This document shows, one piece after another, positions 38,161 to 50,682 of a stretch of 64,000 nt of DNA. Within the stretch, counting starts at the first letter, position 1. Each line of letters opens with the position of its first letter. The translations under genes were made by a program, and so were the position numbers. This DNA comes from Epiperipatus broadwayi (taxonomy: Eukaryota > Onychophora > Udeonychophora > Euonychophora > Peripatidae), in the NCBI GenBank assembly GCA_028023455.1, contig JAQFVV010006305.1, positions 1,851,001-1,915,000 on the forward strand, read 5' to 3'. A model generated the notes under the pieces. It ran no database searches. It was not told the DNA's origin and saw nothing but the letters and a program-made list of their open reading frames with translations.

Positions 38161-38950
38161 TGTATATTCTTTATATATATATATATATTATTTATACACT
38201 TTAACTTTTATTACTACTATTATATAACTCTCTCTTATCAATTTATATTATACTGTTTCATATGTAAATATTATGCTAAATTGTTTTTTTTTTCCATTAA
38301 TATGTAATATCTATAAATATATTCATGTTTATACTGCTATGTAACCAAACCATTTTTTACAACCCATAATTCATTTATAAATAATTTTCTCTTTATATAT
38401 AGAGTACAGATGATAAAATGCAAATAGTGTTTAGATAATGGGATTAATAACAAATATGTGAGAGAAACTAAAAATTCTATAAAAACAAGATTAAAACAAT
38501 GTATGTCAAAAAATGAATTATCAATATGTATACATATGAAGAACATAAGGATACAAATTTACATGTGCGAGTTCAATAAAAATGATATTACATACAGACT
38601 ATATTAAAGAAAGGAAAATAAAAGAAGCAATACTAATAAGAAAGATAAAACTCTGGAATTAGATTGACATTGGTATAAATATAATTCTTAAAAAAAATAT
38701 ACAGAGGAATATATAGAGAAAATTACTAATAAATAAATTATAGCATGAAATATATATATTGGTGATTATTGATCTTTTCTACGTGTGATCATGTGTATCA
38801 GTGATATGAGATAGTGTGGATAGTTGAAAGGTGCTTGAAAGTCTGAGTTCAAATCCCTATATTTACAATTAGGCTCCAGGTATATGAAGAGTGCCTGTAT
38901 TTCAAATATTTATTTTATATTTATACTGAAATTGAGTGAATGTGTGGAGA
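38161..38950. other. AT-rich non-coding stretch
   Basis: Starts with an (AT)n run and contains nothing recognisable. Confidence 0.45.
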
Positions 38951-38995
38951 TTTATAATATTTAAAGTAATAGCGCATTATCGGAGTTCGACTTCC
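38951..38995. repeat. Fragment matching the 61.8-kb hairpin module
   Basis: TTTAAAGTAATAGCGCATTA followed by TCGGAGTTCGACTTCC matches 61797-61832 almost exactly, an unusually GC-rich word for this window. Only the right arm of that hairpin is present here. Confidence 0.6.
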
Positions 38996-39004
38996 ATCAC
39001 TTTA

Positions 39005-39335
39005 TAATAATAGGTTTATATTATATATTTTATTTTATATTAACTGGAGTATTTTATTTCGGTTTGTTTATATTTATTTCAGTTTTTATTATGTTTTGTT
39101 ATATATTTTATGTTGTTTTTTAGTTGGCTTTTTTATTTTAATTTTATTGTTTATATTTTTTATAATATTATTTATATAGTTATGTATTTAATTTGTTCAT
39201 TATATTTTAGCTCTGAAGAAAACTGCAGGGTAGTCTAAACGTAAGATTGTGTATGCATATACATACAAAAAGTTTTTGCTAAAAAGTGTTCAAAGTAGAG
39301 TGGGTAAATTGCATTTATATGAAATATATATCATT
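39005..39335 (+). repeat. Hairpin-motif repeat, copy 3 (plus strand)
   Basis: A T/A-rich lead, then CTCTGAAGAAAACTGCAGGG, TAGTCTAAACGT (about 39211-39242), then TTTTTGCTAAAAAGTGTTC. It matches the minus-strand copy at 36905-37300, giving a large imperfect inverted repeat 1.7 kb apart. The motif is more mutated here (GTCTAAAC for GTTGAAAC). Confidence 0.6.
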
Positions 39336-42300
39336 TAAGATGTTATTTTTAAACAGATCATAGTATTTATTGATAGATCATGCATAGCAATCATGCCTAC
39401 TCACAAACATTTAAAGAATACATATAAAATTCTAAGAATAATTTAGTCTAAAAATTTGTAAATACCAGTTAAATTAGATATACAAACAGGAAAAAGTGAG
39501 AAATGAACAATGATAGTTTTTTTATTGATTGACTGCAATAAATATGTCTTAGAAATGTTTGACAACTTCTATATCCATGTCAATACCAAATGTGGATTAA
39601 TTAATTCCATTGATATTGACAAATTTATAACAAGCATCCATGACTTGACAAGATTTCTGAATTAAACTCAATAAAATAATGTCTACAGATATTGAGAATG
39701 AGCTTAAAGTGCAACTGAGTAATTATGGGAATAGCCTGATATATCAAGAAAATAATAAAGCTGTTGGAAAAAGATCTTCTGATAATAAATTTGTACATAC
39801 TTATGGGTAGATTAAAACTTTGTATATACCGGTATGAAACATGCAAGATCAAGATTGTTAGAGATACTAATAGACAATTTATGATCAGATACTAATAATG
39901 TAAATATATATAAAACCATGACTGTGACAAAAGATCACACCAGAAAGATAATTAAAATCATCACAAAAGATAAAAATGCTTAAAAAAATGCAATGGTCAG
40001 AGCTTGGTAATGTGAAACATAGCTGAAACAAGATAGAATTGTAAGGACAAATGTATAAAAGAAATCACAATTATAGATAAATATATTTATGTGGGTTTTG
40101 TTTGAATTTTTCCTCTGACTGATATTGTTAGTCAATGGGCAAAAAAAATATTACCATAAATAGATTGGAGCTGTTGAAAGTGAGATTCCTATCTCAGTGC
40201 AAATAAATCAATAAGAAGATTATTTATGAATTACTTCAATTATTTCATTATTGCTTTAATTATCTATTCCATTTATTTATTTATTAATCATTAAAAATAC
40301 TTCTACTATATATTTGTAGTGTTATACATAAGTTTGTTTTTGATCAGTCCATTATTAAGATTGAAAATAACTGAGTTATTAATTTGTGCCAGGTCAAATA
40401 TTATGTTGTTTGAACTTTCAAATATGCTAGTTCAATGTTATTAAGATTATTATTTATACATATTTAAACAAGATTTACAAATCGAATAATGGTTATCAGA
40501 TAGTGAAGGATGAAAATCTCTGCTTCAAAGCAAAAAAAGAAAACATTGTAGAAAGCTTGTCTTTGGCTGCATGACTTCTAAATATAAAACATAATAGCTG
40601 AAGATAATCAAAAGTTAAAATGCAGAATATGGCATAGAAGAGGTATATGGTATAATTAACAGGAGAAAAAGCTTGAGACATTAGAAAAACACAAAGGCCA
40701 ATGATTTATAATGCAAACAACCACTAAAAGATAATTAAGTTTATTAATTTTTGTAATACATGGTTCATTTTCCAACATAACACTGTGAAACAATATGGAT
40801 CAAGCATGGTACATTTAAAATAAAAGGGATTACAATTAAATGCATAAAGATACAATAAGATAGTTCATCAGTTGAATTTACTTCATTGTAATAATGATCT
40901 GTGATCAAAATCTTAAAAAGCATATTGAAAATTACCTTCCCTGTGACGTTTTCAATTTAAACATTTGGAATATTTTCTTCAAAATATAACCCTGATTAAA
41001 TCTGGTGAAGAATGATACTTATCACAGGGCTTTCTGTTATATTTAAATTTCATGACCCTTTAAATAATTTTTATTTAACGGACATTTATTATTTGTATAT
41101 TATTACATACTGTAATTCTTTTACAGTGCGTATATGTGTGGCAGTTATTTTTGTAAAACTTTTGTAGCTGAAAATGAAACAATTATTTCAACTACATGAA
41201 TCAATCTGATTGTGGAATATTTTCATTCAAATAGCATTCGACTTATAAATCTACTTTAAAACATATTTAATCTCAGTATTAAATGTTAAAAAATATCAGA
41301 ATTGATAATATTTATCATAGAAAGTTATTTTTCAAACTAATGGATTTTTGAATATTTGTTTGCAGCACCTAACATTGATAGGTCTGCCTGCTTATTCAAT
41401 GATATTCTTTCATTATAAATATATATATATATTAAATAATAGTTTATTATTTGAAAAAATTATGAATAGAAAAAAAATTCTAATTTAAGCATGTATTTGT
41501 ATAATTACATATATAGTAAGTTTAGTTTTATTTTTAAAATACTAAAATTAGAAAAACCTAAAAGATAAGATAAAGTCAAGATTTTTTTTTCTTTTAATTA
41601 AAAAAATGTTTATTTTTTCATTATTAATTTAGCAAAATCATTAAATGAGTTTTAATTAAGTATATATATTCATTATCATTTTGTAAGTGGAGAAAAACAG
41701 ATCTGGTTGGTTATATTAATTTACATTTATTTTGAGCTAATTGAAATGTTTATTAAAAAACATTCTTTCAGAGATTATTTGGAAATTTTGAAAAATAGTA
41801 TAACATTAGTAAAAACACTATAAATAGTTGAGAGAAAAAGAATAAAAATGGAATTATGAAAATGGAAAAAATATGTTAAAAAATAGTCAGATTGAAAACA
41901 ACAGGTTTTGTTTTATGGAATTATTATGAAAAATATAGATTTATAGTAATCTTCAATTATGTAGATTGACAAAAAAAAAAGCCTGGGAGTGAAGTTATAA
42001 TCCCATGCTACATTGATAGCACTGTGACTTAGTGTAAATAAAAATATTAGACTTCAATAAATATATTATGATTCATATAATAAATTTATGAATCCATCGT
42101 TTTAAAAGTAAAAAGTTTGAAACTATAATAGACCCTAAAATGATGTAAAGCACTAAATGAATATATATGGATTATGTATGTTAATTAAATTGTGCCGATT
42201 TTAATTTACTTCCTTGGAACAATATGAAATTATGAATCAACAAAATATTTGTTCTCCATGGATGAACATTGTCTAATATAAAGGAATAAAATAATATGCA

Positions 42301-43776
42301 AACCAAGATTGAAATACATAAAATTTAACCTGTTTGTAATAATGTGTAGGGAAATATGTTTGAATTATTATAACATAAGAGATTATTTTTACTAATTTGT
42401 TTGTTATTAACTCTAACATATAGTATTAAATTTTTTAATAATACAGTTCCCAAGCACTGTTCTTCACTCTTTTCTAGAGACATCTACTTTAAGCTTAAGC
42501 AATTAATGGATACCAGATACTATGATCAATAAAATACCCCCATTGATTAGTCAAAATTATAGTAAATGGCTATAGAAAAAAATGAAAAAAAAATTCTCTT
42601 GAAAATATAGATACATTTATGAGAAAGTCTTGTGACCTTGTTTTAATAATTTAATATGTTGATTTTGTCTCGATTAATCTATTATAAATTTTAAAAAAGT
42701 TACATTAGAGATACATTTAATTCAATGAGAGATGATCTCATCCAGTGATCTGATGGCATTAAATCTAATATGAATGAAATATATGTTTGTGTGAGTTTGA
42801 ATTTTGGAAATTGAATACATGTTTTGATGAAGTTGTATATAAAAGAGTGTTTTTAACAACAAATAATTTAGCTTTTAAAAAATGTTGGATATAAATTTAG
42901 AAATTTATATCTAAAGGGTTTATTAATAGCTTTAAAATATTACAATAAATAAACTATGATTAAAATTGAATCATTCCTTATAAATTAAAAAAAATAAACA
43001 AGTCTTTAAATAGTCTATTTAACACTTTTTCAGTATTACTTGTTGTGATAGTATGTATATTTGGTTATTTCAACCAAAGGAGAATTTTCTTACTAAAATC
43101 TATGAATATGAAATCTTAAATTAAATTGAGGCTACTAAATAAAATATATAAATGAATCGATAAAGCAATATAGTGAATTTCTGTAATTTGCAATATCAAA
43201 GGAGTCCCCTGTTTAAGAATGAGAGATTTATTTGCTTAGTTAAAAAAAAAAAAAAAAATTGAATGAGAAATGAATATGCACTTGTTTTATTGATCTCAAT
43301 ATGTGTTATTAAATAAGAAATTTAATATAACAAAAGATAAAATAATATTGAAAATTAATAATTATTGACAAATTATAAATGTAAAAACAGGAAAATATTA
43401 AAAATATAGAATTCACTCTAACATTTGTCAAAAGCTTATTTTTTTGTGAGCATAAATATCATATAAAATTTATAATGACTTTTAAGTAAAAATAATTTGG
43501 TAAAAGGAAAATGTATAATGTTTAAAAAAGAAGATACAAAAACTTTTATTATTATTATTTTAAGTTATTTAGACATTTGGTTAATCCAATAAACAACTTA
43601 GAAAATAAATTTGAAATAAACAATGCTTGTTTATGGATAAACAGAACAACATGCATTTAATTAATTAGTAAAAATGGAAGTCAGAAAACAACATAGGATT
43701 ATGGAACAATGATTTTGATGTTTGTCTTCATTGCATCATAAATTGAGGAAGTATTTAAGTTAAGGTTTCAAACATT
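39336..43776. other. AT-rich non-coding stretch
   Basis: No gene or assignable repeat on either strand. Short (AT)n runs occur, as at 41420. Confidence 0.45.
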
Positions 43777-43778
43777 GA

Positions 43779-44005
43779 TGAGAATTGTTCTACACGAATA
43801 AATTTAGCATGATAAACAGAGCAGCCAAAATTCAAAAAACATTAATTATAAACAACAATTTGTCAAGTGCTTTCGGTACTGTATACCAGTCATGGCGACA
43901 TATTGGAACTCGAAAGCGCTTTGGCAAATTGTTGTTTACAATTAATGTTTTTTTAATTTTGACTGCTCTGTTTATCACGCTTTATTCATGTAGAGCAATT
44001 TTCAT
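43779..44005. mobile_element. Hairpin MITE with ~90-bp inverted repeats
   Basis: The left arm (ATGAGAATTGTTCTACACGA, then CATGATAAACAGAGCAGCCA, to AACAATTTGTCAAGTGCTTTC) pairs with the right arm almost throughout (GAAAGCGCTTTGGCAAATTG to GAGCAATTTTCAT). A loop of about 40 bases around GTACTGTATACCAGTC separates them. Total length is about 227 bp and it is non-coding; the plus-strand frame across it is an artefact. The target duplication is not clear. Confidence 0.72.
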
Positions 44006-46379
44006 TATCTGACAGAGTTTTTATATTATTTATTGATAATTTCAGCATTTAGTAATTGCCTATTTTAAATTAACACAGATTGTTTGTGCAAATAAACCTA
44101 GGAACAAGAAAAGTTTTAACCTGCAGTTTAATAGACAGTTATTACAAAATAAAAAGACCCTGGTAATCCGTATAGAAGCTGAAGTCTAAGATCATAGCGG
44201 TATAGAAAAGCTTCACTATATTTCTGTAATCATCAAAATATATGGCTAGATCTACCAGTTATGTAGTTAATCCTGAAGAGAGGTAGCCTGCGAGACCTTC
44301 TCATGTATTGTCTGCCACCTAATATAAGCTCTACCAATCAACTACTGTGTGGAAAAAATATTTGAAATTCATAAAAAGTTCAAACCCTAAAAGTGAAAGA
44401 GGTGGACCACAATCCAGTCTTTGAACTGTAGAATTTGCTACTTAATATAAAATACCTATTTTCCAGAACTTCATGTATAATAGTTAATGTCTAAGAAAAT
44501 TTTAACTGCTTCTTAAAGTAAGAAAAAAAGAATCAATAAAAGTACAGTGGTCATTAGAAAATAAGTAATGGGAAAAATTTGGCCAGTCTACCGTATGCAC
44601 AAAAAAAGTTCAAACTATCATATAAAATTCAAAATGTCATATGCAAATTTGTGATGTTGAACTTGATTTCAAACTCTAAAAATCTACTCACATGAGAATG
44701 TTTATATTTATTTGTCTAATCGAGTTTACAATTTATTTTTTTTCTCTTGTATATTTCATTGTTTAATATTTAGTTTTTCACTAATGTTTGAATTTTAATG
44801 CTTTGTTTATCTTTTCTTAATAATATGTGTTTGTATTTAGCAGGGTTAAATGCTTGTCTTTCAATTTTAGGAACAGAGAGAAAAGAAAATTTGATCTGCA
44901 TTCATACATAATTTACTTGATTATTTTTTTACACACACTTAAAAATTGTATATCACTAAATACTGTCACTTTTACAGAATGTAAAAAGTATCATGTATAT
45001 TTAGATTAAAATATATTGTACTAGAAATAAGGGATTCTATAAATATATGTTAGTCTTAGAATTATTATTTTAAAACTGATATAAATCTTGTTATGTGCCA
45101 ATAAAATTATTAATAACTTAATTTATGAAAGGTTCATTTTGTATTCTGTTCAAGTCATTAAATTATTCATTTTGATAAACTTTAAAGCTTTTCCATTTTT
45201 TATTCTCAGTTTGTGAATTATATGAAGTACTATATTATTCTAGATGTGTGATAATCAGATATTGAATTCCAAGGTAGCATGCGGTAATTAATTATCCTTA
45301 TAAATAAATCTAGCATTATGGGAATTAAAAATTTAGATGAGACAGATTGTTTATCTGATGGCCATAGCATTTATAATCTAAATTAAAGGTGGCACTCATG
45401 GTATTATCGGCAATAAATGCAAACTATCATCAGTGCTTATTCAAAGGTTGTCTGGTAGTAAGATATTTTAATAATTAGCTTTTCTGAGATATATAATTGA
45501 AATGATATGTTGTCATTTAGGCATATGAAACTATACTAAGATCACCTATCAAGTGTAATGATCATCATATATTTTCCCAATCCATGCCATTTAACTGCTT
45601 TAACATAATAGTTTAATGAATTGCTTAGAATAATCAGATTTTAATTCTGACAGCCTTTTGGCTATAACAAAATTATTTATTTATGTGTTTATTTATCTAT
45701 GTATTCTAATCCTCATGTTATGTGTTGTTACATGGTTTAAGAGGAATAGTGATGGAGAAGAAAAGCAAGATATCCATTTGATGAACAATAAGTGAATGGC
45801 TATCTAGGATGATTATCCACTAATTATCTTATGATTGTAGAGTATCTGAAGATTTTCACAAATCTATAGTTTGTTATCCAGATATTGATTTCCTAAAAAC
45901 TATAAAAATTTAAATATTTCATTATTTCAAATTCATCTAAGACAAAATATAGCTACAAATGAGTTTAATTTTGCTTGGTTAAGACATTTTAAATTTAAAA
46001 ATAGACACTAAAAACAATCAAAAAACAACTCTGATCTAAAAATTATGGGGAAAAAAAAATCTGACTTAAAGTGACAAAAAATAGCTGCATTTATATTCTC
46101 AAATTAAAATAAAATATTAAGTATAACAGTCTCCACCAAAAAATTATTTCATCTTTTACATTTCTGTAAAAAAAGTAAATGGATAGAGAAAAAATGATGA
46201 AATGGAAGATTAAAAGAGAAAGATAGTTATTTATGTATAATTTTTACTTTTCTAGAATAGTATTTTTTTATAAAGTCACTTATAATTTTATGGATATATC
46301 CAGCAAAAGACTTCTTTAACAGCTTTTCAAATGGAAATCCTAAAAATATTATCATCTAGAAAATATCAGTGATGAGAAT
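44006..46379. other. AT-rich non-coding stretch
   Basis: Nothing assignable. A modestly GC-richer patch at about 44150-44450 has no recognisable frame. Confidence 0.4.
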
Positions 46380-46433
46380 TTAAGGATTTCCTTTTTTTAC
46401 TTTCTGTTTACGAAGTACATCTTCGTGTTCCCT
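46380..46433 (-). CDS. Possible small terminal coding exon
   Basis: On the minus strand a good splice acceptor (TTTCTCAATTTTTACAG) ends at 46434. It is followed by a short, charged open stretch, REHEDVLRKQKVKKGNP and TAA (46380-46382), if entered in phase 0. It is downstream of, and on the same strand as, the PKN exon, but the PKN donor at 47491 is phase 2 and would give RGNTKMYFVNRK and stop instead. It could be an alternative 3' exon truncating PKN before its C2 and kinase domains, the end of an unrecognised gene, or chance. Confidence 0.25.
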   Translation of the reverse strand, partial: REHEDVLRKQKVKKGNP

Positions 46434-47491
46434 CTGTAAAAATTGAGAAAACAAGAAATTATATGATATTCACCAAACTGCTTTCTTGTCATATTTGAAG
46501 AAATGGAAAAACATTATTTTATTCTTGTCTTTTCTCAAAATTTCTATCTTTATTTAAAAGTATGCAGTGAACAATTGAAGGCCACCATAGTAATAGCTAG
46601 GTCATCTGTCTGGAGTGCCAATGACATAGCATTTAAATATGGATCAGGTAAAATAAAAAAATTTCCATATTTAAATTATGAAGAAACTTGGGATTTTTTG
46701 TTTTCCAAGGTAACCAACATAATAGTAATATTATTGAAAATATACAATATTTAGCATTTAACCATTCTTAGCTAGTGGCTAAAATAGGAATGAAAAACGT
46801 CTAAATCTTCACTACCTAGCAATTAGCAAATCTGATTAATAATGCTTTCTCTTTCATTCACTATTTATAAGGAGTTATTGAAAAAGTTTTGGTTTGCAAT
46901 AGGTTATTTAAAAATTTTAACCATGTATTTTTATATGCAATACAAATATATATAAAACGAAAAAAATGGCTCAAAATATCACAATAATTAAATATATATA
47001 CAAAGAAAAATGATTTCATAAATAAATAAAAAAGTGGGGGGGGGGGGGGGCAAACAATAAAAATATAGAATTTCTAATATTAAATGGAGGGAAATAGAAA
47101 ATGCAGCTCCATTAATAAAAAAAAAAAAAAATTGTAAAAGGTTAAACATTATGATAACAATTATATATACTTAATGCGTAATACTGTCTATGTATACATA
47201 CAAAGTTGTCATTATGTAAATAAGAAACCCATCAACAATTATAATTTAAAATTTTTCAAATAAATAAGAACTTGATTCGTGTAAAAATATATATTTATGA
47301 TATGACAAGTAGATTGATTATATCATGTGCATGTAAAGTTATATAATAATTAAATCCAAATACATATATATTAAAACATAAAATTCATGCTAATGATGTG
47401 ACAGCAATGTTAAATATAATAGTAAAAGATTTTATAAAAATAATATATTTTTCAAAATAAACAAAATCTCATACTATGCATATATTCCTAC
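46434..47491 (-). other. Putative PKN intron segment
   Basis: AT-rich sequence immediately downstream of the PKN splice donor (GTAGGA). It includes a 15-base G run at 47036-47050, unusual here. No C2-domain exon is recognisable. Confidence 0.45.
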
Positions 47492-47724
47492 CTGACTTCT
47501 AACTTGCCAGTGAGTGCTGCAGGTTTAGATAGAGCAGAGTAGGACTGCACTTCCTTCTGTAAGATCTTTTCCTTCGGAGTATAAAGTGTCGGACTAGATG
47601 TCTGCAGCTCCTGCTTCAACATGTCAATTTTTGGAGAGTCAGGTGGAAGCTCCTGCCGCCGACGATCTAGTGACAATTTAATGAGATCCAGTTTTTTACT
47701 TGATTCAGACAGACTGGTCTGTGC
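47492..47724 (-). CDS. PKN: Canonical PKN exon inside the long exon (HR1c end to C2 linker)
   Basis: A strong acceptor, CTTCCTTTGATTTTCAG, ends at 47725, exactly where similarity to other PKNs begins (AQTSLSESSKKLDL against the AQxxxxESSQKLDLL pattern of vertebrate PKN1/2). Splicing here is phase 0 at the 5' end and phase 2 at the 3' end, giving a 233-base exon. Transcripts starting farther upstream and encoding HR1a-c would join here, whereas transcripts starting near 49.8 kb would read through it. The two uses keep the same frame, which supports the gene model. Confidence 0.75.
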
Positions 47725-49785
47725 CTGAAAATCAAAGGAAGATTCATTTTTATTTTTTTCCCCAAATGAATTTCTATCTAAAGTATCAGTGGTTTGAGTC
47801 TCTTGACTAATTTGAGAACATACAACAGACTGCTCACAACATGTTTCATTCACACAATTTGCTGTAATCATTTGCTTTTCTAATTTGGCAGTTTGAGTTG
47901 CAATACTTTTGGTCGGAATGGGTTTAACAATTTCATTAACATCTTCAGTCTGGCAGCTCTGAGCATTGCAAAAAAGTGAAGATACTTCATCAGATGGATC
48001 TCTGTAATGATAAATTTTTCCTGATGTAATTGCTATTTCTTTATCTTTCTCTGTAAAATCTTTTTTGATTGTTTCAGGCTCATAGTTTTCAGCAGTTGTC
48101 GAAAGATTGTGAAAACTTTTCCAATGAGCTGCTTTATGAAAAAATGAATTTGAAGTAGAATTAAGATTACTTTCAGATGGATTACTTTTACTTATTGATT
48201 CAAAAAATTTTTTAACACAACCAGGTGAATTTTCATGACTTCTACTTAAAGGTGGTGTTGAAAAATTAGTGTAAGTTTTTTCTGTTCTATGAAGTTGAGA
48301 ATCTCCAGCACTGAATTTATAATGACTATCACTTTGTGACCGTTTGTATTTATGTTGTGTAGAATTTTTTCCATTACTGAGATCTTTCATTTTATCTAAC
48401 TCCAATTGTTCAGAAGAACTAAATTTTGGGAAACTACCACTATTGAAATGTAACGTAGTCTTATAAATTTTTTGTTCAAATGAAGATGATCCCCTTCTAT
48501 TTTGGGATGATTTGTTGTGAAATGTACAATTAGAGTTTCGTGAATCTGTTTTTAGTTCTTCAATTCTAGAATTATTTGGATAATCCACTGTAATTACATG
48601 AGAACCTGGAGAAAAAGAATTAGGTTCTAGTTTTATTCTGAATGTATTTTCATTACTGCTAACAAGTTGGGATGGTAAAGATCTAGATGACTGATGTATT
48701 GGAAATTGGTCAGACACATTTATTTTTATTTCTTCATTTCCATGTTCATTCTGAATTACATATTCTTTAGGTTTAAATGATTCCTTGATTTGTGAAAAAC
48801 CAGGATAACTTACATTAAAATTGACCTCATTGCTATTCTGAGAAGTTTCAATTTTATAACTCTGAGAGTTGAATTCAGGCTTAGTTCCCATTGACAAATT
48901 TGTTTTACTTATTGGATATTCCATTTTTATATGATGCACTATAGGCTGAAATTGTTTTGAAAAATGAGATGACTGAGAATTTGTTTCCGATGGATATTTA
49001 TCCTGCAATGAATCTCTATAATTACTATTTTCATTCTTAATAATTCTTTCTGGATAATCAATTTTAATGTGGTGAACTACTGGAGTATGGTGACACTGTT
49101 TAACATTCTGGTTTGACACCTGACCAACAGGAGTTGGTCTTCGAATACGACTTTCAAGATTGCTCTGTTCAAACTGGTTATTATATAAATCTCCAAATGA
49201 ATGATATCTCATCAAAGGTGTGTGTGTTTTAGAAATATTATGTTGAGCCGGTTTAAAAATTTTAGTTTCAGGAATTTGACTAGAAGATAAAGAATATTCG
49301 ATGATAACATTTGATGCTTTAACATGGTCAGCAGAATATTTCCTTACTGGAATTCGCCTATACGAATTACTTTCAGATAAGCTATCAAAATATGATTTTG
49401 TAAAATTGTCTGAAGCCTCACTTTTAACTTCTTTATCATATATATCACGAAAACAATCTTTAGTCTGATTACTTACTTTATTGCTTAATTTTTCACTTTG
49501 CTGTTCAACTAGGTTTCCTTTATTATAAACTTTACTAATCTTTTCAGATGAAGTACTCTGTTTACCCTGAGTTGAATTAATTTTTGGATTAATGACTGTC
49601 TGGTGTTTACCAAAATCATCTTCAAAAGTATAAGCCACGGATACAATTGGATTTTCTGCAGTAGAAGATAACGTTAAGACTTGCTTGTCTCTTAAATTAG
49701 GCTCTACGTCATTTTTATTTTGATTAAGTTTACATTCAGTCTCAAAAGTCCATTCTTCTCTTAAAATTCGGCGACCGTCCAACAT
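47492..49785 (-). CDS. PKN: Protein kinase N, long 5' coding exon (partial gene)
   Basis: PKN is a cytosolic Ser/Thr kinase activated by Rho/Rac GTPases through N-terminal HR1 repeats, with a C2-like domain and an AGC kinase domain. This exon encodes 764 whole codons plus two bases. Residues 688-765 (SESSKKLDLIKLSLDRRRQE, then SALSKPAALTGKLEVR) match the end of HR1c and the lead into C2 in animal PKNs. It ends at a donor, CAG/GTAGGA, phase 2; the next in-frame codon is a stop, so splicing is required. Residues 1-687 match no known PKN: Ser/Asn/Gln/Lys-rich, low complexity, probably disordered, with recurring HHIKIDYP-like motifs and SIATQT, CQTED and QETQTTD clusters. The ATG follows an in-frame TAA by one codon, and a pyrimidine-rich acceptor ends at 49800, so an upstream non-coding exon is likely. 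The C2 and kinase exons were not found in the window. PKN identity is near certain; use of the 687-codon extension as protein is inferred from its 2.06-kb openness. Confidence 0.85.
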
Positions 49786-50660
49786 ATTTTATAAAAATAC
49801 TTTCATAAAAAAACAAAAGAAAAAAAATTAAAATAAATAGTGTGCCTGAATTACTACATTAACTATAGCAAGAATGAAAATTAATGACGCTGATATCCAC
49901 AAGTTATTTTTAAAAAGTGAGGGGTGAAAGGTAGCCTAGTCTCTCACGAAACTAATAATGTAAAAAAGTTATCCTGGCAAACAACTACGAAAAGATCCAA
50001 CTTGACAGCAGAAGCTACAACTACTTGTAACTTTATCTTCTTAAACATAAGCAGCATCAACTTGGACAAGTTCCATTTTTGAAAAAAGGTAAATTAAGTA
50101 AATGATAGTCGATGTTAATCAGATAGCGCTCTTATTATAAATAACTGGATAACCAAAAACAGCTCAGTAAATACAGTAAAATAAGCCATCTATTATTAAC
50201 AAACTCCATTTAGTTATTCATTTTACAAAAAAGTGAAGAATAGGTCAATCTCTTTTAAATAGCTATATTTGTTCTGTTTTCTTCTTTTCAAAAAAAAAAA
50301 TTAGATAATAAAAGAAAGTTTACTAGAAAAATCAAATGATTAACAACAATATATACTCATAAGCACACACTTGATCTAAATATATAATTTGATAACGAGA
50401 ATTAAAACAACCATACAAATTAAAGTTTTAACACATTAAAATTAATTGTAAATATATTTTGGATTATCAGTTCTATCTAATGGAATTGTTTGTTGTTTTT
50501 GTTTTTAATAAAAATTTAAACTTTACACAATTCTAAATATACTTTAATACACAGATTAATTAACACAGCGCGTTTACAGTGGTATTACTTTTTCTCTCTT
50601 TTCTAACTGTTGCTAAACTGACCATTGACAATCTAGTAAGGAAATTAATTTACCATAATA
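49786..50660 (-). promoter_or_regulatory. Candidate alternative promoter / 5' leader of PKN
   Basis: This stretch lies just upstream of the PKN ATG. It contains a splice acceptor-like tract (TTTTCTTTTGTTTTTTATG then AAAG, ending at 49800) and a less AT-skewed patch at about 49910-50090 without long frames. That fits a leader or a short intron downstream of a non-coding first exon. No TATA box or start site can be fixed. Confidence 0.3.
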
Positions 50661-50682
50661 ACCGATATGCATCACTTTAAAT

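Noticed and set aside
46503-46754. 83-codon plus-strand frame next to the PKN exon
   Set aside because: No domain, no splice context and typical AT-rich composition; it lies in a putative intron on the opposite strand.
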